DNA from: Rhizobium sp. NXC14
GTDB taxonomy: Bacteria; Pseudomonadota; Alphaproteobacteria; Rhizobiales; Rhizobiaceae
Direction: 5' to 3'
Length of the DNA: 64,000 nucleotides
NCBI RefSeq assembly: GCF_002117485.1
Contig: NZ_CP021030.1
Span: forward strand, 2,979,001-3,043,000
In this document: piece after piece, positions 11,859-22,804 of the stretch
Layout: each line of letters opens with the position of its first letter
Position numbering within the stretch: the stretch's first letter is position 1
The notes under the pieces: model-generated
What the model was told of the DNA's origin: nothing
Seen by the model: only the letters and a program-made list of their open reading frames with translations
The model's database searches: none
Program-made: the position numbers and the translations under genes

Positions 11859-12772
11859 GACGCGTCCTCCACCATCCACCGGAGAAACTCACCAAAGGAA
11901 TAGCCGGCATGACCGGCCATTTCGGGCACGAGCGAGGTAGGAGTCATGCCTGGCTGGGTATTGACCTCCAGCCAGATGATTTCGCCGTCTTCGGAGAAAC
12001 GATCGTCGTAACGAAAGTCGGACCGACTGACGCCGCGACAACCGATTGCCTGATGCGCCCTTAGCGCCAATGTTTGTATTTTTTGGTAAATATTCGGTGA
12101 AATTTTCGCCGGGATGACGTGTTTTGAACCGCCCGCAGCATACTTGGAATCGTAATCATAAAAATTGTGTCCCTGCGGCACCACCTCCGTGACACCGAGC
12201 GCAGTCTCGCCCATGACACCGCAGGTGAGCTCGCGGCCGTAGACATAGCGCTCGACCAGCACCTCTTCGCCATAGCGCCATTCGGGCGAACTGACCACCT
12301 GCGGCGGATGGGTCTGATCTTCGGTGACGATCACGACGCCGAAGCTCGACCCTTCACGCACCGGCTTCACCACATAGGGCGGCTTCATCGGATGGACCGA
12401 AGGAAAAGCGAAACGATTGATGACCTGCGATTCGGCGACCGGAATGCCGGCGGCAGCGGCAACAAGCTTCGCCTTGTCCTTGTCCATCGCCAGAGCCGAG
12501 GCAAGCACGCCCGAATGCGTATAGGGGATCTCGAGATATTCTAGGATACCCTGGATGGTGCCATCCTCCCCGAAGGGCCCATGCAGCGCATTGAAGATGA
12601 CATCGGGCTTCAGCGCCGCGAGCCTCTCGGAGACGTTGCGCGCCACGTCGATGCACGTCACCTTGAAGCCTTCGGCTTCGAGGGCCTCTGCGCAAGCCTT
12701 TCCCGAGGAAAGGCTGACAGGCCTTTCCGAGGAAAATCCGCCCATCAGGACAGCGACATGCTTGCGACTCAT
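11846..12772 (-). CDS. ddlB: D-alanine--D-alanine ligase
   Basis: This ATP-grasp enzyme joins two D-alanines for the MurF reaction. The 308-residue protein opens [20 protein letters not shown] with the GGFSSE substrate motif. It contains the [11 protein letters not shown] loop, the ATP-grasp [11 protein letters not shown] segment and the metal-binding ending [18 protein letters not shown]. The ATG at 12772 has a GGGGG stretch 8 nt upstream; a TTG twelve bases earlier is less likely. It is the first gene of the ddlB-ftsQ-ftsA-ftsZ unit because a divergent epimerase gene separates it from murB, so the 450 nt upstream region must contain the promoter. Confidence 0.96.
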   Translation of the reverse strand: MSRKHVAVLMGGFSSERPVSLSSGKACAEALEAEGFKVTCIDVARNVSERLAALKPDVIFNALHGPFGEDGTIQGILEYLEIPYTHSGVLASALAMDKDKAKLVAAAAGIPVAESQVINRFAFPSVHPMKPPYVVKPVREGSSFGVVIVTEDQTHPPQVVSSPEWRYGEEVLVERYVYGRELTCGVMGETALGVTEVVPQGHNFYDYDSKYAAGGSKHVIPAKISPNIYQKIQTLALRAHQAIGCRGVSRSDFRYDDRFSEDGEIIWLEVNTQPGMTPTSLVPEMAGHAGYSFGEFLRWMVEDASCLR

Positions 12773-13220
12773 CAACACCCCCAAAAATAACTTCCACTTT
12801 TGAAATCGACGCTTGCGCGAAGCTGTCTGCGTCGTTCGCGCCTTTGCCGGGCCTCACATGCATTAGAGCATCATTATGGTTAATGAAGTGTTTACTTTCG
12901 TTAACTGTTAGCCCGGAGTTATGCGGCCTTTTAACTTTTGCTGATTGTGCAACCATTCCCTTCGCGCCCGGGAAATGAACCCGAGCGGAATCGAAAAAGC
13001 CCATTCATTCAACGACATATCCAATCGCGCTCAGTCGCGATGGAATCAGTCAACAGAATCGGGTGTCATCTCTCAGCCGGATACCGGCAACAGTGAGGCG
13101 GCGGCCCAGCGTCTCGATTTGATTAATGCAAAGGGTCTCGGCGCGGGCGTCACCGCTTTTCTATTGATGCCGATATCACTTCCGGCTAGCGAAGACGCAT
13201 GGGTGAGCAGGGAGAAAATC
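12773..13220. other. divergent intergenic region between ddlB and the epimerase gene
   Basis: This stretch of about 450 nt has no convincing gene. An open frame continues upstream from the epimerase start to 12945, but its 92 residues are compositionally odd, have no ribosome binding site and are not part of the fold. The ddlB-proximal part is notably A+T-rich and holds several TTAA elements (see 12876-12895). It must contain the promoter of the ddlB-ftsQ-ftsA-ftsZ unit and probably that of the epimerase gene. Confidence 0.7.
12876..12895 (-). promoter_or_regulatory. candidate CtrA-binding site upstream of ddlB
   Basis: ATGGTTAA at 12876-12883 is the minus-strand octamer TTAACCAT, the extended half-site known for the cell-cycle regulator CtrA. 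Read on the plus strand, TTAA-N7-TTTAC (12880-12895) matches the consensus TTAA-N7-TTAAC at eight of nine positions. It lies about 105 nt upstream of the ddlB start. CtrA is known to control ftsQA and ftsZ in Caulobacter; the role here is inference from motif and position. Confidence 0.4.
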
Positions 13221-14150
13221 ATGCGATGCCTCGTCACCGGCGCAGCCGGCTTCGTCGGTAGTCCGCTTGTCAAACGACTGCACATAGACAAAACTTGCGA
13301 GCTCGTGGCGACCACGAGATCCCAGGCCTCTCCCTTTCCGCCTGAGGTAGCGCATTTTCCGATTGAAATTACCGACGGAACCGATTGGACAGCCGCGCTT
13401 GAAGGCGTCGACGTCATCGTCCATCTCGCCGCCCGCGTTCACATCATGAACGACCGCGCAGCCGATCCGCTAGCGGAGTTCCGCCGGGTCAACACCGCCG
13501 CCGCGCTCAATCTCGCCGAACAAGCCGCCCACGCCGGCGTGCAGAGGTTCGTCTTCATCAGCACCATCAAGGTCAACGGAGAACAGACCGACCGGCCGTT
13601 CCGGCACGACGACAGGCCGAACCCAATCGATCCCTACGGCATTTCGAAACTGGAATGCGAAATCGGCCTGCGCGAAATCGCAGCGCGCACCGGCATGGAA
13701 GTCGTCATCATCCGCCCGCCGCTGGTTTATGGTCCCGGCGCACGCGGCAACTTCGCGCTGCTCGTCAATCTTGTCCGCAGGAAATTGCCGCTCCCCTTCG
13801 CTTCGCTAAAGAACCGCCGCACATTGGTCGCAGTGCAAAATCTCGTCGATCTGATCATCGCCTGCATGGACCATCCCGCCGCTGCGGGCGAGACTTTCCT
13901 TGCTGGAGATGGCGAGGACCTCTCGACGCCTGATCTCATCAGGGGAATTGCCGCGGGGCTGGGCGTCAAGCCGATGCTGGTCCCCTTCCCGCCTGCACTG
14001 CTGCACATGGCGGCAAAGGCACTCGGGAAGGAAGCCGTCTATCAGCGCCTCTGTGGTTCGCTGCAGGTCGACATATCCCGAGCGCGCGACGTTCTCGGCT
14101 GGTCACCCGTCGTCACCCCGCGCGAAGGCCTTAAACAGGCAGTAGAATAG
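13221..14150 (+). CDS. NAD-dependent epimerase/dehydratase (UDP-sugar epimerase-like)
   Basis: The 309-residue protein is an extended short-chain dehydrogenase/reductase of the nucleotide-sugar epimerase type. The NAD-binding GAAGFVG motif is at residues 7-13, the catalytic Tyr-Lys pair lies in YGISK near residue 140, and a Ser/Thr-containing FISTIKVNGEQT stretch precedes it. IIRPPLVYGPG and the C-terminal DVLGWSPVVTPREGL are typical of UDP-glucose or UDP-GlcNAc 4-epimerase and UDP-glucuronate enzymes; the exact sugar cannot be told. The start is the ATG behind GGGAGA. It stands on the opposite strand in the middle of the dcw cluster, between murB and ddlB, converging on murB with a single base between stops. 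A role in surface polysaccharide is likely but unproven. Confidence 0.85.
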   Translation: MRCLVTGAAGFVGSPLVKRLHIDKTCELVATTRSQASPFPPEVAHFPIEITDGTDWTAALEGVDVIVHLAARVHIMNDRAADPLAEFRRVNTAAALNLAEQAAHAGVQRFVFISTIKVNGEQTDRPFRHDDRPNPIDPYGISKLECEIGLREIAARTGMEVVIIRPPLVYGPGARGNFALLVNLVRRKLPLPFASLKNRRTLVAVQNLVDLIIACMDHPAAAGETFLAGDGEDLSTPDLIRGIAAGLGVKPMLVPFPPALLHMAAKALGKEAVYQRLCGSLQVDISRARDVLGWSPVVTPREGLKQAVE

Positions 14151-14151
14151 C

Positions 14152-15126
14152 TTATTCGCTCGTCACGCCCTGGAACGGGCGCACTTCCCGGCCGGGCATG
14201 AAGACGCCGAGGCGCTTGATTTCCCATTCGAGCTTGATGCCGTCTTTCTCGAAGACCTCACGGCGCACCTGCTCTCCGAGATATTCGAGATCGTAGCCCG
14301 TCGCCTGACCCATGTTGATCATGAAGTTGCAGTGAAGCGACGACATCTGTGCGCCGCCGATCACGAGGCCGCGGCAGCCTGCCTCATCGATCAGCTTCCA
14401 GGCCGAATGGCCCGGCGGGTTCTTGAAGGTCGAGCCGCCGGTTTTCTCACGCACCGGCTGCACCGTCTCGCGGTGATTGCGCACAGCGTCCATTTCGGCG
14501 CGAATCTGGGCGCGATCTTCCGGATAGCCCTCGAACAGCACCGAAGTGAAGATCAGATCGGCGGGTGCCTTTGAATGCCGGTAGGAATAGCCCATCTCTG
14601 TATTGGAAAGCACATGCTTGTTGCCCTTGCGGTCTACGGCGTTAACCTCGATCAGCCGCTCACGCGTCTCGACGCCGTTCGCCCCGGCATTCATGCGTGC
14701 CGCGCCGCCGATGCCGCCGGGTATGCCGTAGAAGAAATGAAAGCCGCCGATGCCATTGTCCATCGCCATCGCCGCGACATGCTTGTCCGGGCAGATGGCG
14801 CCGGCAAGGATGCGGTTTTCACCGGCCAGTTCGACGAAGCCGAAGCCCTTGGCCGACAGGCGCAGCACCACGCCGGGAATGCCGCCGTCGCGCACCAAGA
14901 TATTGGAGCCAACGCCGACCACCGTCAGCGGCACCTCTTCCGGCAATATCTTCAGGAAGGCAATGAGATCGTCGACGTCATGCGGCTGGAACATCAGTTC
15001 GGCCAGACCCCCGGCCCTGAACCAGGTGACGCGATCCATGGGGGCATCCGGCGTGATACGGCCGCGGATATCCTTTACACCGTCTCCGAGAGACGCGAGA
15101 AGCTTTTCCCCATTCACCTGTTTCAT
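14152..15126 (-). CDS. murB: UDP-N-acetylenolpyruvoylglucosamine reductase MurB
   Basis: MurB is the FAD/NADPH enzyme that reduces enolpyruvyl-UDP-GlcNAc to UDP-MurNAc. The 324-residue protein carries the FAD-binding segment [13 protein letters not shown], the [19 protein letters not shown] loop, the catalytic-serine region GSTFKNPPG and the final [19 protein letters not shown]. The start at [10 protein letters not shown] is fixed by an ATGA overlap with the murC stop; a longer in-frame reading upstream is only the shadow of murC. It is the last gene of the mraZ-murB unit before the divergent epimerase. Confidence 0.97.
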   Translation of the reverse strand: MKQVNGEKLLASLGDGVKDIRGRITPDAPMDRVTWFRAGGLAELMFQPHDVDDLIAFLKILPEEVPLTVVGVGSNILVRDGGIPGVVLRLSAKGFGFVELAGENRILAGAICPDKHVAAMAMDNGIGGFHFFYGIPGGIGGAARMNAGANGVETRERLIEVNAVDRKGNKHVLSNTEMGYSYRHSKAPADLIFTSVLFEGYPEDRAQIRAEMDAVRNHRETVQPVREKTGGSTFKNPPGHSAWKLIDEAGCRGLVIGGAQMSSLHCNFMINMGQATGYDLEYLGEQVRREVFEKDGIKLEWEIKRLGVFMPGREVRPFQGVTSE

Positions 15127-16538
15127 GCGGACTTTCCCGATAGGCCTTCCAGTTGGTTGGGCAGTGCTGCTGCCCATGATGTGATGCTCCCAGCCCCCAA
15201 CAGAACCACGAAATCGCCAGGCTTTGCAACCTCCGCAACCATTTGCGGCAGAAGCTCCGCCGAAGCGAGGAAGCGGGCGTCGCGATGGCCGCCGGATTTG
15301 ATGCGCGAGACGAGCGATATCGAGTCGATACCTTCGATCGCATCCTCGCCCGCCGCATAAACGGGCGCAAGGAAGATGCTGTCGGCGTCGTTGAAGCAGG
15401 CGGCGAATTCCTCGAACAAGCTCGCGAGACGCGTGTAACGGTGCGGCTGGTGGACGGCGATGATGCGCCCCTTGCAGGCCTCGCGGGCCGCCTTCAGCAC
15501 CGCCTTGATCTCGACCGGATGGTGGCCGTAATCGTCGAAGATCTGCACGCCGTTCCATTCGCCGGTCAGCGTGAAGCGGCGCTTGACGCCGCCGAAGGAG
15601 GCAAGCCCCTTGGCGATAGCCTCGCTCGATATGCCGAGCCGGTTGGCGACCGCGATCGCCGCCGTGGCGTTCGATATATTGTGGCGGCCGGGCATCGGCA
15701 TGACCAGCCCCTTGAGCTCGGTCCTCTGGCCGGTGCGGCGGCGGCGGATCTCGACGTCGAAAATCGAGCGCGTGCCGTCGATGCGCACATTCTTGAAACG
15801 CACGTCGGCCTGCGGGTTCTCGCCATAGGTGATGATCTTGCGGTCCTCGATGCGGCCGACCAACGACTGCACCTCGGGATGATCAAGGCACATGACGCCG
15901 AAGCCGTAGAACGGCACGTTCTCGACGAACTGCCGGAAGGCGGCGCGCACGGCGTCGAAACTGCCGTAATGGTCGAGATGTTCGGGATCGATATTGGTGA
16001 TGACGGCGACATCGGCGGGCAGCTTCAGGAAGGTGCCGTCGGATTCGTCGGCCTCGACCACCATCCACTCGCCCTCGCCCATGCGGGCATTGGTGCCGTA
16101 GGCGTTGATGATGCCGCCATTGATGACTGTCGGATCGAGCCCGCCAGCCTCGAGCAGGGTGGCGACCAGCGAGGTGGTCGTCGTCTTGCCGTGCGTGCCG
16201 CCGATGGCAATCGCATTGCGGAAGCGCATCAACTCGGCAAGCATTTCGGCGCGGCGCACCACCGGCAGCAGCTTTTCACGCGCGGCGATGAGTTCCGGAT
16301 TGCTCTTCTTGATCGCCGTCGAAACGACGACGACTTCGGCATCGCCGAGATTTTCGGCGCGATGGCCTACGAAGACCTCAATGCCTTTGTCGCGCAGGCG
16401 CTGCACATTGGCGCTGTCTGATTGATCCGATCCCTGCACCTTGTGGCCGAGATTGTGCAGCACTTCGGCAATGCCGCTCATGCCGATGCCGCCAATGCCG
16501 ATGAAATGGACGAGACCGATCGCCTTCGGCAGTTTCAT
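15123..16538 (-). CDS. murC: UDP-N-acetylmuramate--L-alanine ligase MurC
   Basis: MurC adds L-alanine to UDP-MurNAc, the first of four related Mur ligases in this cluster. The 471-residue protein has the N-terminal UDP-binding Rossmann motif [13 protein letters not shown] near residue 15. It also has the ATPase P-loop [11 protein letters not shown] near 110, the central [11 protein letters not shown] motif and the C-terminal ATP-contact region [13 protein letters not shown]. Its ATG overlaps the murG stop by 4 nt and its stop overlaps murB by 4 nt, a tightly coupled trio. Confidence 0.98.
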   Translation of the reverse strand: MKLPKAIGLVHFIGIGGIGMSGIAEVLHNLGHKVQGSDQSDSANVQRLRDKGIEVFVGHRAENLGDAEVVVVSTAIKKSNPELIAAREKLLPVVRRAEMLAELMRFRNAIAIGGTHGKTTTTSLVATLLEAGGLDPTVINGGIINAYGTNARMGEGEWMVVEADESDGTFLKLPADVAVITNIDPEHLDHYGSFDAVRAAFRQFVENVPFYGFGVMCLDHPEVQSLVGRIEDRKIITYGENPQADVRFKNVRIDGTRSIFDVEIRRRRTGQRTELKGLVMPMPGRHNISNATAAIAVANRLGISSEAIAKGLASFGGVKRRFTLTGEWNGVQIFDDYGHHPVEIKAVLKAAREACKGRIIAVHQPHRYTRLASLFEEFAACFNDADSIFLAPVYAAGEDAIEGIDSISLVSRIKSGGHRDARFLASAELLPQMVAEVAKPGDFVVLLGAGSITSWAAALPNQLEGLSGKSA

Positions 16539-17659
16539 GCGCGTGTCCTCTTGAATTCCGAGACTGTCTTGCCGGCGGCAATAGCCTCAACCATGTCGGC
16601 AAGCAAGTTCGCCGCATCCGGTTTTCCGGCGAGCTTGGCCGCCGCCGCCATGTGCGAAAGCTTGTCCGGATCGTTCATCACATGGCTCAGTATAGAGGCG
16701 ATGCGTTCAGGCGAAAGCTCCGACTGAGGGATCACCTTCGCTCCTCCGGTCGCAGCCAGCGCGGCGGCGTTTGCCGCTTGATCATGGTCGAGCGCATGCG
16801 GATAAGGCACCAGAATGGCCGGGCGTCCGATGACGGAGATTTCCGAGACCGTGGAGGCGCCGGAGCGGCAGATCACCAGATGTGCCCGGGCAAGGCGTTC
16901 CGCCATATCGTTGAAAAATGGCGCGATATCGGCTCCCATCTCCAGCTTGGCGACGCAGCCGCTGACCATCTCCATATCCTCAGGGCGCACTTGCTGAGTC
17001 ACCCTGAGCCGTCCGCGCAGGCCGTCGTCGAGCAGGCTGATCGCCGTCGGCATGGCCTTGGAAAAATACTGCGCGCCCTGGCTGCCGCCGAAGACCACAA
17101 GATTGAACGGCTCGCCGGGATGCGAGGGCAGGTAGGGCTGCTCGGCCGCGGCAAGGATCGCCGGGCGCACGGGATTGCCTGTTGCAACCGTCTTCTCGGA
17201 AAAAGCATCGCCGCTTTCCGGCAGAAAGCCGCCGGCAATCGCCTTGACGCGCGGAGCCAGCGCCTTGTTTGCCCGGCCCATGACCGCATTCTGCTCATGC
17301 AGCATCGAGGCAACGCCGAGCCGCGTGGCGGCCAGCAGCGGCGGCACGGTTGGGTAACCGCCAAAGCCGACGACAATCACCGGCTTCAGCCGCTGGATCA
17401 GCCTTTTGGCCGCTCGCATGCCGCTCCACAGCGTCCACAGCGAGCGGGCGACGGCGACCGGGTTCCTCGAGCCGATCGTCGCCGACGGCACGACATGGAT
17501 CTGCTCGGCCGGGAACTTGCCGGCATAACGTTCGGCTCGGCTGTCGGTGACGAGATGCACCGAATAATCACGCTCCTTCAGCTTGAAGGCCAGCGCCTCC
17601 GCCGGGAACACGTGGCCGCCGGTCCCCCCGGCGGCAAGCAGCACGATGCCTTTGCTCAT
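16535..17659 (-). CDS. murG: undecaprenyl-PP-MurNAc-pentapeptide GlcNAc transferase MurG
   Basis: MurG is the peripheral membrane GT-B glycosyltransferase that converts lipid I to lipid II. The 374-residue protein shows the G loops [12 protein letters not shown] near residue 10 and [15 protein letters not shown] near 190. The nucleotide-binding tail [33 protein letters not shown] supplies the conserved Ser-Gly and Glu residues. It sits 6 nt after the ftsW stop and overlaps murC by 4 nt, linking lipid II synthesis to its putative polymerase FtsW. Confidence 0.97.
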   Translation of the reverse strand: MSKGIVLLAAGGTGGHVFPAEALAFKLKERDYSVHLVTDSRAERYAGKFPAEQIHVVPSATIGSRNPVAVARSLWTLWSGMRAAKRLIQRLKPVIVVGFGGYPTVPPLLAATRLGVASMLHEQNAVMGRANKALAPRVKAIAGGFLPESGDAFSEKTVATGNPVRPAILAAAEQPYLPSHPGEPFNLVVFGGSQGAQYFSKAMPTAISLLDDGLRGRLRVTQQVRPEDMEMVSGCVAKLEMGADIAPFFNDMAERLARAHLVICRSGASTVSEISVIGRPAILVPYPHALDHDQAANAAALAATGGAKVIPQSELSPERIASILSHVMNDPDKLSHMAAAAKLAGKPDAANLLADMVEAIAAGKTVSEFKRTRA

Positions 17660-17665
17660 GACCTC

Positions 17666-18820
17666 TTACTCCGCGGGCATTCCGTGCGGGACGCGGAAGA
17701 GGCTCCGGTCCTGCGCACGTTTTTCCGGGCGATGGCGCGTCAGCGCCAGAATAAAGCCGGCGGTGACGCAGATCGCCACCATGGACGAGCCGCCGTAGGA
17801 GATAAGCGGCAGCGTCATGCCCTTTGCCGGCAGCAGCTCGAGATTGACGCCGATGTTGATGATCGACTGGATGCCCATCTGCAGCACGAGACCGGCGACG
17901 GCGAAGCGGTTGAAATCGTTGCGCTCGCGATAGGCATGCGACAGGCCGCGCAGCACCAGCACGGAAAACAGCGCGACGAGCGCCATGCAGAAGACGATGC
18001 CGAATTCCTCGGCAGCGACGGAGAAGATAAAGTCGGTATGCGCGTCCGGGATGATGCGCTTCACAATGCCCTCGCCCGGTCCCTGACCAAACCAGCTGCC
18101 GCGGATGATCGCCTCACGGGCCGTGTCGATCTGGAACGTGTCGCCCTCGCCGGTCATGAACTTGTCTATGCGCAGCGCAACGTGCGGAAAGACGTAGTAG
18201 GCGCCGAGCAGACCGCCGGCGCCGCCGATGCCGAGCAGCATGATCCAGATCCAAGGCATGCCGGCCATGAAGAACATGCCACCCCAGACAGCGGTCGTCA
18301 GGATGGTCTGGCCGAGGTCGGGCTGCGCAACGAGCAGCGCGGCGACAATGCCGAACAAGATAATGGCAAAGAGATTGCCGGGGATTTCAGGCTGACGCGC
18401 ATGCTCGGCAAACAGCCAGGCGCAGACGACGACGAAAGCGGGCTTCATGAATTCCGACGGCTGGATCGAAAGGCCGGCGATCCAGATCCAGCGCCTGCCG
18501 CCCTTGACCTCCTGCCCGACGAACAGCACCAGCACCATCATCGCAAGCGAGATGATCAGGAGCAGGATTGCGGTTCGCCGCACCTGGCGCGGCGTCAGGA
18601 AGGACAGCCCGAGCATGACGGCGATCGAGGGGATCATGAAGGCCGCATGACGCTTGACGAAGTGGAAGGGTTCGAGCCCGATGCGCTCGGCAACAGCTGG
18701 AGATGCCGCAAACGACAGCATGAAGCCGATGCCCATCAGGAAGATGAACATCGCCAGGAAGAAGCGGTCGATGGTCCAGAACCAATCGGCCAGAGGCCCA
18801 CGTTCCGCGCGGCTTACCAT
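17666..18820 (-). CDS. ftsW: septal peptidoglycan polymerase FtsW (SEDS family)
   Basis: FtsW is the SEDS-family glycosyltransferase that polymerises lipid II at the septum with FtsI. The 384-residue sequence has about ten hydrophobic membrane helices beginning near residue 17. The SEDS signatures are visible as WIWIAGLSIQPSEFMKPAFVV, AQPDLGQTILTTAVW and the C-terminal LPLISYGGSSMVA. The conserved acidic loop residue preceding FIFSVAAEEFGIVFC is also present. The start is separated from the murD stop by one base. Confidence 0.97.
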   Translation of the reverse strand: MVSRAERGPLADWFWTIDRFFLAMFIFLMGIGFMLSFAASPAVAERIGLEPFHFVKRHAAFMIPSIAVMLGLSFLTPRQVRRTAILLLIISLAMMVLVLFVGQEVKGGRRWIWIAGLSIQPSEFMKPAFVVVCAWLFAEHARQPEIPGNLFAIILFGIVAALLVAQPDLGQTILTTAVWGGMFFMAGMPWIWIMLLGIGGAGGLLGAYYVFPHVALRIDKFMTGEGDTFQIDTAREAIIRGSWFGQGPGEGIVKRIIPDAHTDFIFSVAAEEFGIVFCMALVALFSVLVLRGLSHAYRERNDFNRFAVAGLVLQMGIQSIINIGVNLELLPAKGMTLPLISYGGSSMVAICVTAGFILALTRHRPEKRAQDRSLFRVPHGMPAE

Positions 18821-18821
18821 G

Positions 18822-20234
18822 TCATTTCTCTCCTATTGCCGGATCGATCAGCATCGTCATTCCGTCAAGGGAGGCCACATGGCTGACGAAGGCATCGCCC
18901 CTGACTTCGAAATTCTTATACTGGTCGAAGCTTGCGCAAGCCGGGGATAACATCACGGCGGAAGCAGCAGCTTCGTCGCGCTCCGCATCGGCCGCCGCAT
19001 GTACGACTGCGCGCTCCAGCGTGCCGGAGATCTCGTAGGGCACGGCCTCGCCGAGGGTGGCGGCGAACTCCGCCGCCGCCTCGCCGATCAGATAGGCCTT
19101 GGCGATGCGCGGGAAATAGGGCGCCAGCGTCGTGATGCCGCCCGCCTTCGGCAAGCCGCCGGCAATCCAGTAGATGCGATCGTAGCTCGAAAGCGCCGGT
19201 GCGGCCGCATCGGCATTCGTCGCCTTCGAATCGTTGACGAAGACGACGCGGCCTCGTTTGCCCACAGGCTGCATGCGATGCTTAAGGCCGGGGAAGGAGA
19301 CGAGGCCGGCGCGGATGGCGTCGGCGGAAACCCTGATGGCAAGGCAGGCGGCAACCGCCGCGGCGGCATTCTGCGCATTGTGGCTGCCACGCAGCGTCTG
19401 GATGCCGTCGAGATCGGCGAAAGGCAGCATGGCGCCGCCGGCGGCTTGAACGAGCTTGGTGCCCTCGGCATAAATACCGTCAGCCACCGCACTCCGGCGC
19501 GAGATACGGACCACTTTGACATTAGCCCGCTCGATGCGGTCCGCGATCAATGCCGAATGGCTGTCGTCGATGCCAACAATCGCGACATCGCTGCCCGCAA
19601 CCATGCGTTCCTTGACGTCGGCGTAGTGCTGCATCGTGCCGTGACGGTCGAGATGATCGGGCGTCAGATTGAGCAGGATGCCCGCGGAAGGGTTCAGCGT
19701 CGGCGCCAGATCGATCTGGTAGGAAGAGCATTCGACGACGTAATAACGTCCCGCCTTCGGCGGATCGAGCGTCAGCACCGCCGTGCCGATATTGCCGCCG
19801 AGCTGGGTGTCGTAGCCGGCGGATTTCAGTATGTGGGCGATCAGCGCCGTCGTCGTCGATTTGCCGTTGGTGCCTGTTATGGCGATGAAGGGGCAATCCG
19901 GCGCATGGGCGCGGCGCTCGCGCACGAAGAGCTCGACGTCGCCGACGATGTCGACGCCGGCCGCCCGCGCAAGGTCCACTGTCCAGTGCGGCTTCGGATG
20001 GGTGAGCGGCACGCCGGGCGACAGCACGAACAGCGCCTGCTGACCCCAGTCGATATTGTGCAGATCCTCCGTCCGGATGCCTTCCGCCGACGCCTTGGCG
20101 ACGCTGTCGGGATTGTCGTCCCAGGCCGTCACCTCGGCGCCGCCGGCGACCAGCGCGCGGGCAGTGGCAAAACCGGAGCCGCCGAGCCCGAAGAGCGCGA
20201 CCTTCTTGTCCTTGAGCGTCGTGACCGGGATCAT
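18822..20234 (-). CDS. murD: UDP-N-acetylmuramoylalanine--D-glutamate ligase MurD
   Basis: MurD adds D-glutamate to UDP-MurNAc-L-Ala in the cytoplasm. The 470-residue protein has a Rossmann-like UDP site ([17 protein letters not shown]), the P-loop [13 protein letters not shown] near residue 120, the [13 protein letters not shown] motif and the C-terminal [12 protein letters not shown] that contacts the reaction centre. It starts 7 nt after mraY. The length and every Mur-ligase block are normal. Confidence 0.97.
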   Translation of the reverse strand: MIPVTTLKDKKVALFGLGGSGFATARALVAGGAEVTAWDDNPDSVAKASAEGIRTEDLHNIDWGQQALFVLSPGVPLTHPKPHWTVDLARAAGVDIVGDVELFVRERRAHAPDCPFIAITGTNGKSTTTALIAHILKSAGYDTQLGGNIGTAVLTLDPPKAGRYYVVECSSYQIDLAPTLNPSAGILLNLTPDHLDRHGTMQHYADVKERMVAGSDVAIVGIDDSHSALIADRIERANVKVVRISRRSAVADGIYAEGTKLVQAAGGAMLPFADLDGIQTLRGSHNAQNAAAAVAACLAIRVSADAIRAGLVSFPGLKHRMQPVGKRGRVVFVNDSKATNADAAAPALSSYDRIYWIAGGLPKAGGITTLAPYFPRIAKAYLIGEAAAEFAATLGEAVPYEISGTLERAVVHAAADAERDEAAASAVMLSPACASFDQYKNFEVRGDAFVSHVASLDGMTMLIDPAIGEK

Positions 20235-20241
20235 CGCCGCC

Positions 20242-21342
20242 TCACCGGAGTTTCAGCGTCGAGAGGCCGAGCAGAGCGAGGCCGACGGCGATGATCCAGA
20301 AACGGATCACCACCTGGCTCTCGGTCCAGCCCTTCTTCTCGAAGTGATGATGGATCGGCGCCATTAGGAAGACGCGCCGGCCGGTCATCTTGAAAAAGCC
20401 CACCTGGATGATGACCGACAGCGTCTCCATGACGAAAAGACCGCCGATGATTGCCATGACGATCTCATGTTTGGTGGCGACGGCAACGGTGCCGATGGTG
20501 CCGCCGAGCGCAAGCGAGCCCGTATCGCCCATGAAGATGGCGGCGGGAGGCGCGTTGAACCAAAGGAAGCCGAGGCCGGCGCCGATGACGGCGCCGAGCA
20601 CGACGGCAAGCTCGCCGGTGCCGGGCACGAAATTGATCTGCAGGTAGTTCGCAAACACGACGTTGCCGGCGAGATAGGCGATGACGCCGAAAGAGGCGGC
20701 GGCGATCATCACAGGCACGATGGCAAGCCCATCGAGGCCATCCGTCAGGTTCACGGCATTGCCGGCACCGACGATAACGAATCCGCCGAAGACGACGAAC
20801 ATAATGCCGAGATTGATCAGGAAGTCCTTGAAGAATGGAAAGGCGATTGAAGAGCCAAAGGTCGAGCCCGCCGCCCCGGAGGCAAGGGCCGTGCGCATCA
20901 TGAAATAGACCGCAATACCGGCAATGACGAACTCGATGCCGAGGCGCGCCTTGCCGGAGAAGCCCTTGTGACTCTGCTTGGTCACCTTGAGATAATCGTC
21001 ATAAAAGCCGATCGCCCCGAATCCCAGCGTCACCAGCAGCGTGGCGACGACATAGACGTTGGAAAGATCGGCCCAGAGCAGCGAAGCGCCGACGATGCCG
21101 GCCAGGATCATCAGGCCGCCCATGGTCGGCGTGCCGGCCTTCTTGAAATGCGTCTGCGGCCCGTCGGCGCGGATCGGTTGGCCCTTGCCCTGGCGGATGC
21201 GCAGCGAATTGATGATCGTCGGCCCAAACAGGAAGACGATCAATGCGGAGGTGAAGAGAGCGGCCCCTGTGCGGAAAGTGATATATCTGAACAGATTCAG
21301 AAATTTGAAATATTCCGACAGTTCGACAAGCCAGATCAGCAT
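20242..21342 (-). CDS. mraY: phospho-MurNAc-pentapeptide transferase MraY
   Basis: MraY is the ten-helix inner-membrane enzyme that loads phospho-MurNAc-pentapeptide onto undecaprenyl phosphate to give lipid I. The 366-residue protein contains the active-site loops [13 protein letters not shown], the Asp pair in GFYDDYLKV, the [16 protein letters not shown] motif and the [13 protein letters not shown] signature near its C-terminus. It is complete and lies 22 nt after murF. Confidence 0.98.
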   Translation of the reverse strand: MLIWLVELSEYFKFLNLFRYITFRTGAALFTSALIVFLFGPTIINSLRIRQGKGQPIRADGPQTHFKKAGTPTMGGLMILAGIVGASLLWADLSNVYVVATLLVTLGFGAIGFYDDYLKVTKQSHKGFSGKARLGIEFVIAGIAVYFMMRTALASGAAGSTFGSSIAFPFFKDFLINLGIMFVVFGGFVIVGAGNAVNLTDGLDGLAIVPVMIAAASFGVIAYLAGNVVFANYLQINFVPGTGELAVVLGAVIGAGLGFLWFNAPPAAIFMGDTGSLALGGTIGTVAVATKHEIVMAIIGGLFVMETLSVIIQVGFFKMTGRRVFLMAPIHHHFEKKGWTESQVVIRFWIIAVGLALLGLSTLKLR

Positions 21343-21364
21343 TCAGGGCCCCTTGTTTACCCGA

Positions 21365-22804
21365 TCAAAGTTCGCGTTGCGTGTCGGCAAATGCCGGGAA
21401 CTTGTCAAGGAGCGCGGCGACGATCTTGCCGAAACCAATGCCCAGAGACGATTTCACCATCAACACGTCGCCCGGTGCGACCGAATTCAAGACATAGTCC
21501 GTCATGTCGTCCGTCTTTTCGCAATACTGGACGTGGACGCTTTCCGGCAGTGATTCCTTCAGCGCAGTCATTTCGGCGCCTGCGAGCCAGACATGTTCGA
21601 TGCCGGCCGCAAGCAGCGGTCCGGCGAGATCGCTGTGGACCTTTTCGGCATACTCGCCCATCTCGAGCATGTCTCCGAGCACGGCGATACGGCGTCCGCG
21701 CCCAGTCGGCTCGGCAGCTGCGAGCAACGCGATCGCCGCCCGTATCGAGGCGGGATTGGCATTGTAGCTCTCGTCGATCAGCGTGAAGCTGCCGTTACCG
21801 CCGCCGATCGACAGCCGGTGGCGTTTGCCCCTGCCCTTTTCCGGCTTCAGCGTCGCAAGTGCCGCAATCGCCTTGTCCAGATCGGCGCCGACGATCGTGA
21901 CGACACCGAGGGCAGCGAGCGCATTTTCGGCGATATGGCGGCCCGGCGCACCGATCGCCACCTCCAGCGTCTCTCCGCCGATCGTCAGCCATAGTGTCGA
22001 ATTCTCGTCCGCACCGTTGAATTCCGCGAGCCGGAATTCCGCCTTGGCATGCTGGCCGAAGGAATGAATATGCTCGATGCCGAGCGACTGCGCCGTTCGA
22101 TCGAGGAAATTGAACTGGTCATTGTCCCGGTTGAGCACAACATGGCCGCCGGGCTCGAGCCCCTCGAAGATCTCTGCTTTCGCGGCAGCGATCTCCTTTA
22201 TGCTCTTGAAATTGCCGAGATGCGCCGGTGCGATCGTCGTGATGACGGCGACATCGGGACGGATCATGGCCACCAGCGGTCGGATCTCGCCGGGATGATT
22301 CATTCCGACTTCGAAGACGCCGTAATCCGTGTCATCAGGCATCCGCGCCAGTGTCAGCGGCACACCCCAGTGATTGTTGAAGGAAGCGACGGAGGCGTGC
22401 ACCTTGCCCGATGGCGACAGCACGTGCCGCAGCATCTCCTTGGTGGTCGTCTTGCCGACGGAACCGGTGACGGCGATGATCTTTGCCCGCGAGCGCTCGC
22501 GAGAAGCCTGCCCCAGACGCCCGAGTGCCGCCAGCACGTCGTCGACGACGATCATCGGTACCGTCAGGCGGCCGAGGGCAGGAAGCCTCGCCTCGCTGAC
22601 GACGAGAAGCGAAGCGCCGTTCGCCATCGCCATCGATGCATAGTCGTGACCGTCGACACGGTCACCCTTGATGGCGAAGAACGCTTCGCCTGATGTAACG
22701 GAGCGGCTGTCGATGGAAATGCCGGTGATGCCTTCGGGCAAAGTGCCGAAAGGGCGCCCCGCCATTGCTGCAATCATGTCCTCGGTCGTCCAGAGCCAGC
22801 TCAA
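21365..22804 (-). CDS. murF: UDP-MurNAc-tripeptide--D-alanyl-D-alanine ligase MurF
   Basis: MurF adds the D-Ala-D-Ala dipeptide supplied by DdlB. The 479-residue protein has the N-terminal UMT-binding domain ([20 protein letters not shown]), the P-loop [14 protein letters not shown] near residue 115, the Mur-ligase [13 protein letters not shown] segment and the C-terminal [17 protein letters not shown]. Its ATG overlaps the murE stop by 4 nt, giving translational coupling of the last two peptide-adding steps. Confidence 0.97.
   Translation of the reverse strand: MSWLWTTEDMIAAMAGRPFGTLPEGITGISIDSRSVTSGEAFFAIKGDRVDGHDYASMAMANGASLLVVSEARLPALGRLTVPMIVVDDVLAALGRLGQASRERSRAKIIAVTGSVGKTTTKEMLRHVLSPSGKVHASVASFNNHWGVPLTLARMPDDTDYGVFEVGMNHPGEIRPLVAMIRPDVAVITTIAPAHLGNFKSIKEIAAAKAEIFEGLEPGGHVVLNRDNDQFNFLDRTAQSLGIEHIHSFGQHAKAEFRLAEFNGADENSTLWLTIGGETLEVAIGAPGRHIAENALAALGVVTIVGADLDKAIAALATLKPEKGRGKRHRLSIGGGNGSFTLIDESYNANPASIRAAIALLAAAEPTGRGRRIAVLGDMLEMGEYAEKVHSDLAGPLLAAGIEHVWLAGAEMTALKESLPESVHVQYCEKTDDMTDYVLNSVAPGDVLMVKSSLGIGFGKIVAALLDKFPAFADTQREL

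Noticed and set aside
12945..13220. 92-residue N-terminal extension of the epimerase
   Set aside because: The dinucleotide-binding fold begins exactly at the ATG 13221, which has a ribosome binding site; the extension has no similarity to the family.
16652..18886. 744-codon plus-strand open frame across murG and ftsW
   Set aside because: Antisense shadow of two well-supported genes; composition biased to Arg, His, Asp and no recognisable domain.
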